From Plutella xylostella (taxonomy: Eukaryota > Arthropoda > Insecta > Lepidoptera > Plutellidae), in NCBI RefSeq assembly GCF_932276165.1, contig NC_064002.1, positions 10,726,001 through 10,790,000 on the forward strand: a stretch of DNA of 64,000 nucleotides. Direction: 5' to 3'. The position numbers and the translations under genes were made by a program. Shown piece after piece: positions 1 through 10,233 of the stretch. Positions within the stretch are counted from its first letter, which is position 1; the number at the start of each line of letters is the position of its first letter. The notes below the pieces were generated by a model that saw only the letters and a list, made by a program, of their open reading frames with translations, searched no databases and was not told the DNA's origin.

Positions 1-223
1 AAATGTAAAACGATACTAAAATGTGTAAAGTTAATTAAACTACGCTATTATACAAGAAGAACCCAAGACTTCTCATTTACTTATGTTTTATAATAAACAG
101 GTACAGCGTGTATTATGTATCTAAGATCTCTTTCTCCGTAAATTAAACGATCAATACTAATTTACTCGCAGATCAATTCAATCCTATTTATTAACCTCTA
201 AATATACCCCTTTTTATCCCCAG

Positions 224-3200
224 GGCATAATCCCCAACTTGCAAAGCTCCCGGCTGGGAGTGGAGGAGCTGTTCATATACGGGAACCGGCTCGACAGCGC
301 CATGGACGAGGCGGCGCGCCTGCCGCAGATCAACATCACTACACTGGATCTACAGTGGGTGCAGGTAAGACGCCATCTTGTTTTAGGTTATCTGTGTTTA
401 TGTCCCGTCAGTTACAGGTCCTTAAAGCCCTGAGGCCGTATACAGAAAGTAAGCTGGAAACTTATTACTTACTTTGCCGAGCCAGCAGCAGCGTTGATAA
501 GCGCGGAAAAATCACCACTGTGGATCTAGTACAGTGGGTGCAGGTAAGACGCCATCTTGTTTTAGGTTATCTGTGTGTAAGGCCCTTCAGTTATGGGTAC
601 TGGAGGAGCTGTTCATATACGGGAACCGACTCGACAGCGCCATGGACGAGGCGGCGCGCCTGCCGCAGATCAACATCACTACACTGGACTTGCAGTGGGT
701 GCAGGTAAGAGACGCTGTGTTGTTTTAGCTTATCTGTGTTTATGGCTCGTCAGTTATGCGTGCTTGCGTCTACCCTTTCAACCCTGAGGCCGTATACAGA
801 AAGTAAGCTGGAGACTTATAAACGATCATTTTTTTATACTTTCCCGAGCCAGCGTTGATAAGCGCTGGAAAAATATCCAGAGTAAAGTAAGCGCAAAGTT
901 TTTAGCTTTCTGTATACAGCATAAGGTCATGGTTATTGGCTGATACAGAAGACTTCTACTTATTGCATTACCATACAAAAAATACACATGCTGAACGCTC
1001 TCAACTGAAAGCCTTATAGATAAATGTGTAAAATTAAGTACATCATTACAATAATACATACAAACGATAACCTAATGTCACACCTATCTTAATCATATAG
1101 GACTTTAAATTTTCACATAGGACGCTGCAAATAAATATCATACAAACTTTTAAGTACTTACCTAAGTATATCCGTTTGTTGTTGTTGACTAGTGTGCTGA
1201 CTCACTCCGTATTAAGTAGGCCTAATTCATAAATTCCAAAGTTTACAGTGCAACCCACAATCCGTATCAACGAATGATATAATGCGGTGTTACGATAACG
1301 GAACCAGATTAGGTCACTGTATCGATACGTATTTACCCGACATGCGTGTGGATGGCCTAATAATAATTATGACAAGAGGGGTCATTCTATTTACGTTGTT
1401 TGTTTGAAGTTTCGGTGCGCTGCTGTGCGAGCCACGACTCTATCTCGTTGCATTAAACGTGCTGATTGCACGGCAGCTCTCGTTCGTTCTTTTTTCGTCA
1501 GTATAGAGTATCCCTCCAGGTCGTCGATTCGGACGTTGACCGATTTAGATAATTATAGGTATTGTTTTGGTTTTATCGGCGTGATTTTTTGATTTGTGAT
1601 AGTGTAAGTAGGTTTATGTATGTAATTATAATGGCAAATTTTGGCCTACTTGCTTTTATATTACTGTAACTAGATGATATTATAGTGATAGGAGACATGA
1701 TAAAGAGGTATTTGAAACCCTTAATTGTATTCATAAGAATTTATATGTGTTTTCAGGTACTTTCAGAAGGATGGGCGTATCCACTGAAGGGATTCATGAG
1801 GGAAAACGAGTATTTACAAGTAAGTTATTTTATTTCTCCAGTACAATGAATAGTGGAACCTCAAATATAACATGTTCGAATAAGTATCTATAATATACCA
1901 TCATCATCAGCCCGTAATCGTCCATTGCTGGGTCAGGCCCAAGGAGCGCCACAACACTCAGTCCTCAACCTTCCTCATCCAGCTACTACCGGCTAACGGC
2001 GGCCCTGCAGAACTCCTCTATATCATTAACTATACTATGCACTTATTTTAAACTGCACTAACTCCTTTACTACTTATACAAGTAAATAGCAGAGATACTT
2101 GTACTTACTCCCTCATTAGTGACATTATTTATCAGCAACGGAAGTAGAACAAGTGTTATTACTTATTACTAACTAGACCTCATTAGTTTTACTGCTTGTT
2201 GTAAAGTGTGTGTACTAGATTATTACCTGTTAATTTGTTTTTGTAGATTGCACTAGTTTTATAGCTAAATCTCGACTAGGAAAAGTTAACGTAGATATGA
2301 TGGAAAGTAATTATTTGTATAGGCATCGTGTTATTTATGTATTATTAACAAAGTATAAATAGTATTTTAATATGTTGTTATGTATAATCAAGGAAAAAAG
2401 AGGATAGACTCGTCTGATCTCTTCTGGCTTCTTCTTGTAAGTTATTATTATTTTAAAAATACGTTTGTTTTCAGTCGCTACACTTCAACTGTATAACGAC
2501 ATCTGACGGTGAAAGAGTGAACCAATCGGTGCCGATCGTATTGCCAGTACAGACTGCTGAAAAGGAAAGGTTACAAGGTAAATTATGATACCACAATAAA
2601 TAACTTATTTGTAAACACTTTTAATAATGTATCACACTGTTTTAAAAGATAGTACAAATAAAAACACACTTATTCTCAATGAGCTAACTTATAATAGATC
2701 AGTTCCCCCGTAAATGTAGCGAGTGCGCTGAATATAACTTTGGAAATGCGATGGTTCCCGCTAGAAGCGCCACTTTGTATCTAAGAAAGATATAATTTTT
2801 TTAGAGTCCCAGACACGACCCAAAATAACAAAATCACACTTATTCCCATAGCTTCCACTTATAATAACTAAGTTCCAATGAAATTGTCACGAGTGCGCTG
2901 AATATAACTTTGGAAATGCACTATTTCTGTGATACGTTTGTCGATGGTTCCCGCTAGAGGCGCCATTTTGTATGTAAGAAAGATATAAATATTTGTAAAT
3001 CCCACATATGCTATACACAGCTTACAGTTTCCCTTATATTTTATTCGTGGCTATTTATTATAATGATAACAAATACATACTACTTTATTACCCAGGTGCC
3101 GAGGCCATAGCCCTCACATACAACGGCAAGAGCGTAGCCATACTGCGAGCCCCCGAGTTCTACCCGCACAGGAAAGAAGAGAGGTGTTCCAGACAGTTCT

Positions 3201-6200
3201 CCATTTACAACACCGGACACCCGTATATTAAGGTGAGGAGGAAAAATTATAAAAGTATAAGGGCCTGTCTAGAATATCTGGATAATGGCTACCTGTGGGA
3301 TAAAAGAAATGCTGTCACTGTCTAGAACATAATTATAGAGAAAGACAGAGTACAACGTGTCTTTTATCCATCAGGTAGCTATTATCCAGACATTGTGTAG
3401 CAGGCCAGAAGTCCCCAAATAATGCACCTGTTGAAGCTCACTCGAGGTGATATGTTATTTACGCCATCAAGACCATTATTAAATATATTAAAATTATAAT
3501 TTGTTTCAGATGATTGAGGAATCCGGTGATTGGCTGGTGGGCGGAAACTTGGAGGTAAATATATTTTCTTACTACTTGATTTAGTCGATAGAGATCTAGG
3601 TGGTACGGTTATCAGCATACAAGTCGATACAGACCTAGTTGGTACGGTTATCAACATGTACAGTCAACAAATGAGATATGTATGCCACCCCATCGAAAAC
3701 ACTTAAATTTTATGATGCACTCTGAGTATCACAATTTGTGAAATTAAAAATAGTTAACCAATAGATATCTTCAAACACACTATAGTATAATCTGTAATTA
3801 AATACCTACGTTTATTTCCAGGTATTCGAAAGGATCCGCTGGGATGACGGCCTCGACTCGTACCGCCTCACCCCCAACGAACTCAGGAAAAAGTTCCAAG
3901 AGATGAACGCTGACGCAGTGTTCGCCTTCCAGGTAAAAACTTACGTATACAATAATTGATGACATTACTTATTATCCAATTAAAAATCTTACCAGGAATT
4001 TCCTAATTAATTATGCATTAAATTGGAAAATTGTTTAATCTATACAAATGTATGGACTTCTTCTTATCATGACGTGCTGAAAAGATTAGCCGTCAGATAT
4101 ATACATTCGTTTCACTAGTAGGTAATAATTACTCCTGTGGGATTTAATAAAGGAATACAAGAGCAGAAGGGCTAGCACGGGGCGCATTTAAGATGTGACA
4201 TAAGTTTTGCAAAGCGCAGCCTCAAGAGCCAGCGTGACGGAGAACTTTTGTCACGTCTTAATAGCGCCCCGTGCTAGCCCTTCTGGATTATTAGTATAAA
4301 CATTCTGTAATATTCGACACCATGTCTTTTATTCCAGCTCCGCAACCCGATCCACAACGGGCACGCCCTGCTCATGCAGGACACGCAGCGACAGCTCCTG
4401 GCGCGGGGGTACAAGCGACCCGTGCTGCTGTTGCATCCTCTAGGTATGTATGATAACTTTGTCAATCGTTAATTTTAGGTCTATCTAAAGGGCTAGCACG
4501 GGGCCCAATTAAGACGTGATAAACGTTCTCCATCGCACTCGCTCTTTAGGTTGCGCGATGTGAGTGAGCGGGATGCAAAACTATGTCACGTCTTAAATGC
4601 TCCCCGTGCTAGCCCTTCTAAGCAGTAGCACTCCTAGTGTGTGATTGAATATTTTATGGAGTGGAGAAAGTTTGCGTATTTTAAATAGGTTCAAAACAGT
4701 TCCTCTAGAGGTCACTGGAATTAAACAAATGAATAAATAACCGACAACTCTGCTTGCTTGTGCACCAACCCGCACGAGGCCAGCGTGGTGGACTAGGTCT
4801 AAAACCCTTCCTTTGTCGAAGATGTATGCAGATGACAGATAATAATCCTATCAACGCGATTTGATTCAATTTCTTTGACATTCATGCTTCCTTTGGTCTA
4901 TTACTGATAATCTATTTTTTTTTTAAATTATTATTACTTACAAAGCATTTCAGCTTGATTTATTTGGCTATCAATAAGATACTTCTTTCATTCAGGTGGC
5001 TGGACCAAAGACGACGACGTGCCTCTCCCCGTCCGCATCCGCCAACACCTGGCCGTGCTCAACTCACAGGTGTTGGACGCGCGAGCCACCGTGCTGGCCG
5101 TGCTGCCCTCGCCCATGATGTACGCGGGGCCCACCGAGGTGAGAGTAGAACATGATGTATAATATATATGGGGACATCTCACACACGGACATCTGACCCC
5201 AAGCTAGGCAGAACCTGTGTTATGGGTGTCGGACAGCTGATATATCTACACTAATACATAGATAGATAGATACTAAATATAAATATCAACACCCAAGACC
5301 CGAGTACAAATATCTGTGTTTAAACAAATATCTGCCCCAGCCGGGAATCGAACCCGGGACCTTCGGCTCAGTAGTCAGGGTCACTAACCACTACGCCATT
5401 CGGTCGTCCGAACATGATGTACGTAGAACATGATGTACGCGGGCCCACCGAGGTGAGAGTAGAACATGATGTACGCGGGCCCACCGAGGTGAGAGTAGAA
5501 CATGATGTACGCGGGCCCACCGAGGTGACTGACAGTAAAATTTTATACAGGGTGTGACAAAAGCAATATTAAAATGTTTTTTTGCGAATTTCCAAAAGTC
5601 GTAGAACAAAAGGAAGACAGTCTGCTCGGTTGTCACCAATACTCAATCATTTATTGCATCCAACTCTGTATGTACACCTAACTATCTAGGTTTTGGTCCC
5701 CAGGGTAAACGGATATAAAGGATTTACGGATTTACATCCCCTATTATTCAAGTAAGCTGGGTTTCAGACTGTCAATGACAGATTTAAAGCCAAAATGACA
5801 GATTCTCATAATTTTGAACCTGATGGCTTAGAACAAATATTTCATGCCATCTCGAGTGCAACAAACAACTCCACAATAACCCATCTCTCCCAACCCACAG
5901 GTCCAATGGCACGCGAAATGCCGCATGAACGCCGGCGCCAACCACTACATAGTGGGGCGCGACCCCGCCGGCCTACCACACCCGGGGGGCTCGGGGGACC
6001 TGTTCGACCCCCGCCACGGCGCCATGTGCCTCAAGATGGCCCCCGGACTCGACTCACTCGAGGTGAGTCATAGTGTGTAGTATAAGAATGCTGCAACACT
6101 ACATAGTAGGGCGCGACCCCGCCGGCCTACCACACCCGGGGGGGGCGGGGGCCTGTTCGACCCCCGCCACGGCGCCATGTGCCTCAAGATGGCCCCCGGA

Positions 6201-6897
6201 CTCGACTCACTCGAGGTAATTGATAGTTATGTAAGAGGATAAAGAGCGAAGTTCCTGTACGTGTTTACTTTGTACATATCCCCTTATTTTCAGCGCAAAC
6301 AGCCTAGCTGTCGTGTAAACTAAAGCAGCAAGCTTGGGCGTTGCCATAGCTGAGGTAGGCTAAGAAATCAGGGTCTAACGCTATTACTGTAATTTTAAAT
6401 TAATTTGATCATAATTCTTGTTCAGATTATTCCATTCCGCGTGGCTGCGTACGACACATCGGTCGGTAAAATGGCGTTCTTCGATCCAACACGCAAAGAA
6501 GACTTTGACTTCATCTCGGGAACTAGAATGAGAGGTATAAAACACTAACTAAAACTAGTCTGAAATGGCGTATAATAATTTGATATTGTCGAATTACTTT
6601 CGATTCTTTTTAAACTTAAAAAGGCTAATGCCTCCACATTTTCGTTAGACGAAATATTCTGTGCATAAACCGTTAAAATCACACTAAAACTTAAAACCTT
6701 TTTTAACCTTTGCAATATATATTATATGCAATAAGTGTTGGAATCCTTATAATTTATGAAGACTAATCTACTATGTTTGTCCCCCAGGTTTGGCTCGTGC
6801 CGGAAAGGAGCCTCCGAAAGGATTCATGGCGCCGGCCGCATGGAAAGTACTCGCTGACTATTATCAGTCGTTGAAAGCAAAGATGGATACTAATTAA
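224..6897 (+). CDS. PAPSS: PAPS synthetase, ATP-sulfurylase half (5' partial)
   Basis: Bifunctional enzyme that makes PAPS, the sulfate donor for sulfotransferases: ATP sulfurylase forms APS from ATP and sulfate, and an APS-kinase domain phosphorylates it. Only the sulfurylase half is here. Coding exons with GT-AG sites and matching phases: 224-364, 1757-1819, 2475-2577, 3096-3232, 3510-3554, 3822-3932, 4338-4443, 4996-5138, 5901-6062, 6426-6534, 6788-6897; together 409 codons plus TAA. Visible family motifs are the nucleotide-binding LRNPIHNGHALLMQDT (HxGH) across exons 6-7, GGWTKDDDVPL, SPMMYAGPTE, NHYIVGRDPAGLPHPG, and a C-terminal GFMAPAAWKVL block, in the same order as animal PAPSS1/2. 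The first visible exon begins in phase 0 with GIIP, close to the linker between the two domains, so the kinase exons lie upstream of the window. Several exons have duplicated edges nearby, annotated separately. Confidence 0.95.
365..880 (+). repeat. Tandem duplication of PAPSS exon edge plus intron start
   Basis: Three successive copies of a unit containing the exon end (CAGTGGGTGCAG), the donor GTAAGA, and the following intron. Donors lie at 365, 538 and 705. The middle copy keeps only about 28 nt of exon (from about 510), with a TAG inside it; the third copy is nearly a whole exon. Intron words such as CCCTGAGGCCGTATACAG recur at about 430 and 784. Confidence 0.8.
591..704 (+). other. In-frame duplicate of PAPSS exon 224-364
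   Basis: A second copy of the 3' three quarters of the first visible PAPSS exon. An AG at 589-590 and a GTAAGA donor at 705 bound 114 nt (38 codons) that are open and phase 0 at both ends, so it could replace the upstream exon without a frameshift. Over the aligned 105 nt only five bases differ: one changes Val to Leu at the edge, the rest are silent (CGG/CGA, GAT CTA/GAC TTG). The flanking intron copies (365-505 versus 705-880) carry many more changes and indels. The copy lacks the N-terminal GIIPNLQSSRLG part and has a short pyrimidine tract. It may be an alternative exon or a dead duplicate. Confidence 0.6.
881..1756. other. PAPSS intron without recognised features
   Basis: AT-rich intronic DNA between exons ending at 364 and starting at 1757. 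The small open frames here (for example 1404-1592) show no family motif and I do not call them. Confidence 0.6.
1901..2000 (-). repeat. RTE-like LINE 3' tail fragment
   Basis: Begins with CATCATCATCAGCCCGTAAT, the reverse complement of the ATGATG-ended 3' terminus of RTE-like LINEs. The same word recurs near 16026, 18735, 33455 and 63464 and, in plus orientation, at about 34130-34165. Confidence 0.55.
2690..2995. repeat. Two copies of a GCTAGAGGCGCC repeat
   Basis: Two related segments (about 2690-2795 and 2865-2995) share GAGTGCGCTGAATATAACTT and GATGGTTCCCGCTAGA followed by GCGCCA and TTTGTAT. The second carries an extra about 25 nt. A third, reverse-oriented piece lies at 42743-42776 in an FNIP intron, so this is a dispersed family, not a local slip. 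Confidence 0.6.
3261..3406. mobile_element. Inverted-repeat MITE, copy 1 (PAPSS intron)
   Basis: Arms read GGGCCTG...TCTGGATAATGGCTACCTG...GGATAAAAGA and the reverse complement TCTTTTATCC...CAGGTAGCTATTATCCAGA...CAGGCC. A related copy is at 27415-27542. The open frame running from the exon through this element to 3325 is exon read-through, not a separate protein. Confidence 0.65.
3585..3662. repeat. Two-copy intronic tandem repeat
   Basis: A unit of about 39 bp occurs twice: both copies contain GTCGATA, GA, CTAG, TGGTACGGTTATCA and CAT. It lies directly after the 45-nt PAPSS exon 3510-3554 but does not include exon sequence. Confidence 0.6.
4165..4284. mobile_element. Hairpin MITE, GGGCTAGCACGGGG family, copy 1
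   Basis: A 120-bp near-palindrome. The ends are perfect inverted repeats of about 21 bp starting AGAAGGGCTAGCACGGGGC, and inner segments (AAGATGTGACA / TGTCACGTCTT) also pair. It lies immediately before the PAPSS exon carrying HNGH; copy 2 lies immediately after it. No transposase is present, so it is non-autonomous. No clear target duplication was seen for this copy. Confidence 0.8.
4488..4617. mobile_element. Hairpin MITE, GGGCTAGCACGGGG family, copy 2
   Basis: About 130 bp in the intron after PAPSS exon 4338-4443, with the same AAGGGCTAGCACGGGG ends and AAGACGTGA / TCACGTCTT inner pairing as copy 1. CTA flanks both sides (4485-4487 and 4618-4620), which may be a 3-bp target duplication. 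Confidence 0.8.
4758..4820. repeat. CACCAACCCGCAC repeat fragment
   Basis: Contains CACCAACCCGCAC..GGCCAGCGTGGTGGACTAGG. Related pieces lie at 27737-27865 and 60355-60480, which identifies a dispersed repeat. Confidence 0.6.
5160..5409 (-). mobile_element. tRNA-derived SINE, copy 1
   Basis: A 250-bp element read on the minus strand. Its head has pol III promoter boxes, TGGCGTAGTGGTTAGTG (A box) and GGTTCGATTCC (B box), then a body with ACCCGAGTACAAATATC and a tail region GGGACATCTCACACACGG. It is flanked by a perfect 12-bp target duplication, GAACATGATGTA, at 5148-5159 and 5410-5421. The target lay inside the duplicated exon-edge array of PAPSS exon 4996-5138, so the array and the insertion can be ordered in time. 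It is not a functional tRNA gene. Confidence 0.9.
5421..5527 (+). repeat. Exon-end/donor minisatellite of PAPSS exon 8
   Basis: Three copies of a 36-bp unit made of the exon end (ATGATGTACGCGGG..CCCACCGAG) plus the donor GTGAGAGTAGAAC. The parent exon ends at 5138. Donor-like GT sites lie at 5453, 5489 and 5525. All three copies lack one G present in the exon (CGGGCCC instead of CGGGGCCC), so they share a common derived ancestor and would break the frame. Confidence 0.85.
6092..6220 (+). pseudogene. Partial duplicate of PAPSS exon 5901-6062
   Basis: About 123 nt copied from the exon 3' part (from CAACACTACATAGT through GACTCACTCGAG) ending at 6214, followed by a donor GTAATT. It starts 29 nt after the real exon ends. 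Indels in the G-rich stretch give a net one-base loss relative to the exon, so it cannot substitute for it in frame. Confidence 0.85.
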
Positions 6898-6909
6898 CAA
6901 CAAATAAGT

Positions 6910-6970
6910 ACTCTCGGATTATCAGTCTTTGAAAGCAAAGATGGATAATAACTAATTAGCTACAAATATA
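6910..6970 (+). repeat. Duplicate of the PAPSS C-terminal coding end
   Basis: ATTATCAGTC, TTGAAAGCAAAGATGGATA and ACAAATA of the final exon and its stop context (6861-6905) recur here, inside the 3' UTR. The duplicate is non-coding because the normal TAA at 6895-6897 precedes it. Confidence 0.75.
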
Positions 6971-8334
6971 TGAGAGTGATCTGTAATTTACAGAGAAAAT
7001 TGGCAGATAGACGTTAAATTATAGAAAGTTGAATTCGCGCCTAGTTTTGGCGTTAATATATCAAAAGTTTTCCTAACCTAAGTTAGGTACTATGTAATTG
7101 TAAAAATACCCACCTTTTATGCTTTGTCGCAAATTCCCTATCCATTAAGTACTGAATGACTATAGTATACTCAAACCTCATCTTTCATCTTCATCTGAAA
7201 CATATTTAATTAAAAGTAGCTTTTTTGCTATACAGTGGCACCTTCTACACATTTGAGACACTTTCCATGAAACTTTCATTCGTGAAAAAAGCTACTTATT
7301 GAAATTAATAAAAAACCTTGTTCAAACAACTCCATAATCACAATTCACACTGTTCCCTTCTTAGAGCTATTTAGGCACGCAAATAATTCAGTAAAAGCTA
7401 ATGCATACTATATCTCTCGTAGATAATAAAACAGTAAAGAAAATGGCGGCCGTTACATAAGAGGGAGTATACACATAAAATTAGAGAGAGATAGAGCTAC
7501 ATCGCTCGAGTCCGTACGCCATTTCATATTGTTTCTTTACCTGCGAGCATATAACTCCTAAATATTAACATAATATATCATGTGAAAATGAACACGGGAC
7601 CTTTAGATAAGATAGAACGGCCAAGTTATGCCTAAACGTCCACAACTAATATAAACTAATAATATATTATTAGCTGAAACTTATTTTAATAACTTTTCTT
7701 TTCCTAATATAAGATAGGTATGACATAATTTTCAATGGCTCGAAACTCTTATAGTATATATGAGTAAAAGTAATGAGTGACTACTGAGAAGGCAAAACTT
7801 TATAAACTGTCTATAATTTGTTGTGTATTATGTTGTATCTTCGCTGAAATATAATTTTTTCAGGAATCAATTGTGTTATGCATATACATTCCAATCTATT
7901 ATTGTATATGTATTATGTATTTTTTTGGGATAGCTTTTATGTACAATGTACAGTATTAATTTATATTCGGACATAAATTCCCGATACTTAACATTGTATT
8001 TTACTATTTGGACGGACGAAACCTAATACAATATAATGTATTAAACATTTTATTTGTAAATAGGTGTACTTAGTTATTGTTTGTTAGTTAAGTTTTTATG
8101 AATATCTTTAAATTTTATACATAAATTATGTTAAAGAATTTACATAATAATAATTATTACAAATAAATTGTTGGTAAATACGACTGTAAAGATATGAAGT
8201 ACCTAGATGTTATAAAGATGTATTTTAGTTATAATTTATTTGTATGGTGCTTGAAGCTGTTATTTTTATTTTAAAATAATAAATTCTACAATGATATAAA
8301 GCTATTCACAGTTTGATTTAATCTTCTCACTATA
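6971..8334. other. PAPSS 3' UTR and intergenic DNA
   Basis: AT-rich, no open frame with support. AATAAA at 8162-8167 is a candidate poly(A) signal but far from the stop. A segment at about 7430-7560 contains GTAAAGAAAATGGCGG and a complementary CCATTTCATATTGTTTCTTTAC, suggesting a decayed inverted-repeat element; similar words occur near 14800 and 15215. Confidence 0.5.
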
Positions 8335-8471
8335 CAGGGTGTCCAGTAAGTAGCTAGACCAGCTGCGTGGGGTGACAGCCTAAGTCAATGCCTACCTAAA
8401 CCACATAAATTATGTTCCGCAAAAATCAGTGTTCCCCAAGCAGTTTCTCGTGCTACTTACTGGACACCCTG
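8335..8471. mobile_element. TA-flanked MITE (CAGGGTGTCC ends)
   Basis: A 137-bp element with perfect 20-bp terminal inverted repeats CAGGGTGTCCAGTAAGTAGC, flanked by TA on each side (8333-8334, 8472-8473). TA duplication and short size fit a Tc1/mariner-type MITE. The CAGGGTG start word also appears near 5551, 16497 and 49850. Confidence 0.85.
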
Positions 8472-8476
8472 TATTA

Positions 8477-8520
<44 letters not shown>

Positions 8521-8734
8521 CTCTCGAGGGTAGTCAAGCAATACACATGTGTATTTGTTTTGCTAATTAAATTATTTATTTTAAATTGTTTATTTACATA
8601 TTTATCATATAAATAACAATTAACAGTATACTTACTTGTAAGTGTACCCAAGTACATAAGAAATCTGCATATATGAGCTAGTTTAAAAATAGCACAAATC
8701 ATCCACTGCCACCACTTCACCAAACACACACAAG

Positions 8735-9504
8735 ATGAAGAAAAGGACCAGCAGCAAGCCCACACTGTCTTCACCTGACCCCGTGGCTGCCATCAACAAG
8801 CTGGAAGCCAAGTTGAGCCAGGGTCTAGCCACCTTTGATGCTCGCTTAGCAGCCGCCAACACCTCTACACCAACCTTGGAACAGCTGGCAGCTGACTTCA
8901 GGACCTTCAAGGAGTGCATACTGCAGACTCTCAACCTCCTGAAGACACAGATAGCTGCAGTCACCCAGGTGTCGGATGACCTGGACAACCAGGGGCGTCG
9001 CAAGTTCCTGCTATTCCGTGGTGTCTGTGAGTCCACTGATGAAGACGTCTCCAAGGTGGTATCATCAATGTGTGTGCAGAAACTTGGCCTTAGTGACTTC
9101 ACAGCAAGTGACATAAAAAAATGCTTCCGGCTGAACTCTGCTTCATCGGCCTCTAAGACTGACCGACCACGTCCCATTCTGGTTAGGTTCAGAGATGCAG
9201 CAACCAGGGCACAAGTGTGGGGCAAGAAGAAGTCTCTGAAAGCCACACCCGTTTCCATCTGTGAGTTCCTGACTGCTAGAAGGCGAGATATATTTCTGGA
9301 AGCTCGCCCCGCCGGTTCGGGATGAAGAATTGCTGGACGCAGGATGGCAATGTCTTTGTCAAGCCCCCGGACGGTGGCAACAAGATCCGCATCAACTCCA
9401 GGCAGGACCTCGATGCGATACCGGCGCCCACACAGGCCCCAGCAGACATGGCATCTCGGCCTGCTCTGGACCGGGCTGCAAAAAAGAACAAATTGGTTAA
9501 GTAA
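8735..9504 (+). pseudogene. LINE A ORF1 (frameshifted)
   Basis: Nucleic-acid-chaperone-type ORF1. The first frame (8735-9325, 196 codons) has a heptad-rich segment (INKLEAKLSQGLATFDARL), then an RRM-like part with RKFLLFRGV and RPRPILVRFRD. The second frame (9322-9504) continues the same family with KNCWTQDGNVFVKPPDGG. The two frames meet near 9308-9322 in a C-rich stretch, where a small indel shifts the frame. This element is therefore unlikely to make intact ORF1 protein. The large minus-strand frame at 8683-9258 is a shadow. Confidence 0.8.
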
Positions 9505-10233
9505 AAATGCCTGAAATAACCTAGGATATTCTTAGGTATTGCCTTTAGACTACTTACCATATTTGTGTCCCAGTACTCAGTGCAGAATCATTGGCCCAAT
9601 TCATTGCAACTTTTGTAGTAATAAGTACAGTAGCAAACAAGTATCACTCATCAGTGATTTCATTGTAAATCTTTGCCACAGCACTCTAGTTCCTATTCAC
9701 ATTGTTAAATCTAATGTTTTCTATCGCCTATCACTTCATTTTCGTTTGGCTAATTAGATTTGTGTAATACTTTACTTTTTTCCGACATTAGGCTCACCTT
9801 ACCCACATTTGAAATTATCTGTTAAATTGAAATCGATTTCCGCTTGACAGCTGACAGAAATTGTGACTTTGACATATTGTTATAATGTTGCCATTACACA
9901 AAATATTAATATTGCTCTGGTCATGTAACGTTCCGTTCTCTGTAATTTATGTTCTGAGTGATAACTATTGGTATAATCAGCTGTGTAACCATTTTGTAAA
10001 TTTACTTTTCTATTTATTTATTTTTTACAGTGGGCCGGCAGTGGATGTAGATGAATTGATTGGAATTTTAATTGATTAATAGAGAACGAAATTAGTGTAT
10101 TTAACCATTAGATTGTATTATTGGTTCATATCTATTTTCTTATTAGTTATATATTATATTGAATATTTATTTTATTTATTATCTATACTATTATCATCAT
10201 ACCGTCAATTGATTTAGATAGGTGTTGTAATTT
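9505..10233 (+). other. LINE A region between ORF1 and ORF2
   Basis: About 730 bp of AT-rich sequence between the ORF1 stop and the ORF2 ATG. Short frames here have no recognisable domain. GACAGCTGACAG and TTTGACATA occur at about 9845-9875. Confidence 0.5.

Noticed and set aside
3008..3325. 105-codon frame as a separate small protein
   Set aside because: It is a PAPSS exon read through into intron and MITE sequence at both sides.
5334..5408. Functional tRNA gene on the minus strand
   Set aside because: The tRNA-like head is followed by a shared SINE body and flanked by a target duplication; the same head recurs at 38158, 45341 and 56398.
5421..5527. Evenly spaced repeats resembling a CRISPR array
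   Set aside because: The units are contiguous tandem copies of an exon end and donor without unique spacers, in an animal gene.
8683..9258. 191-codon minus-strand frame
   Set aside because: Antisense shadow of LINE A ORF1; no domain and different frame logic.
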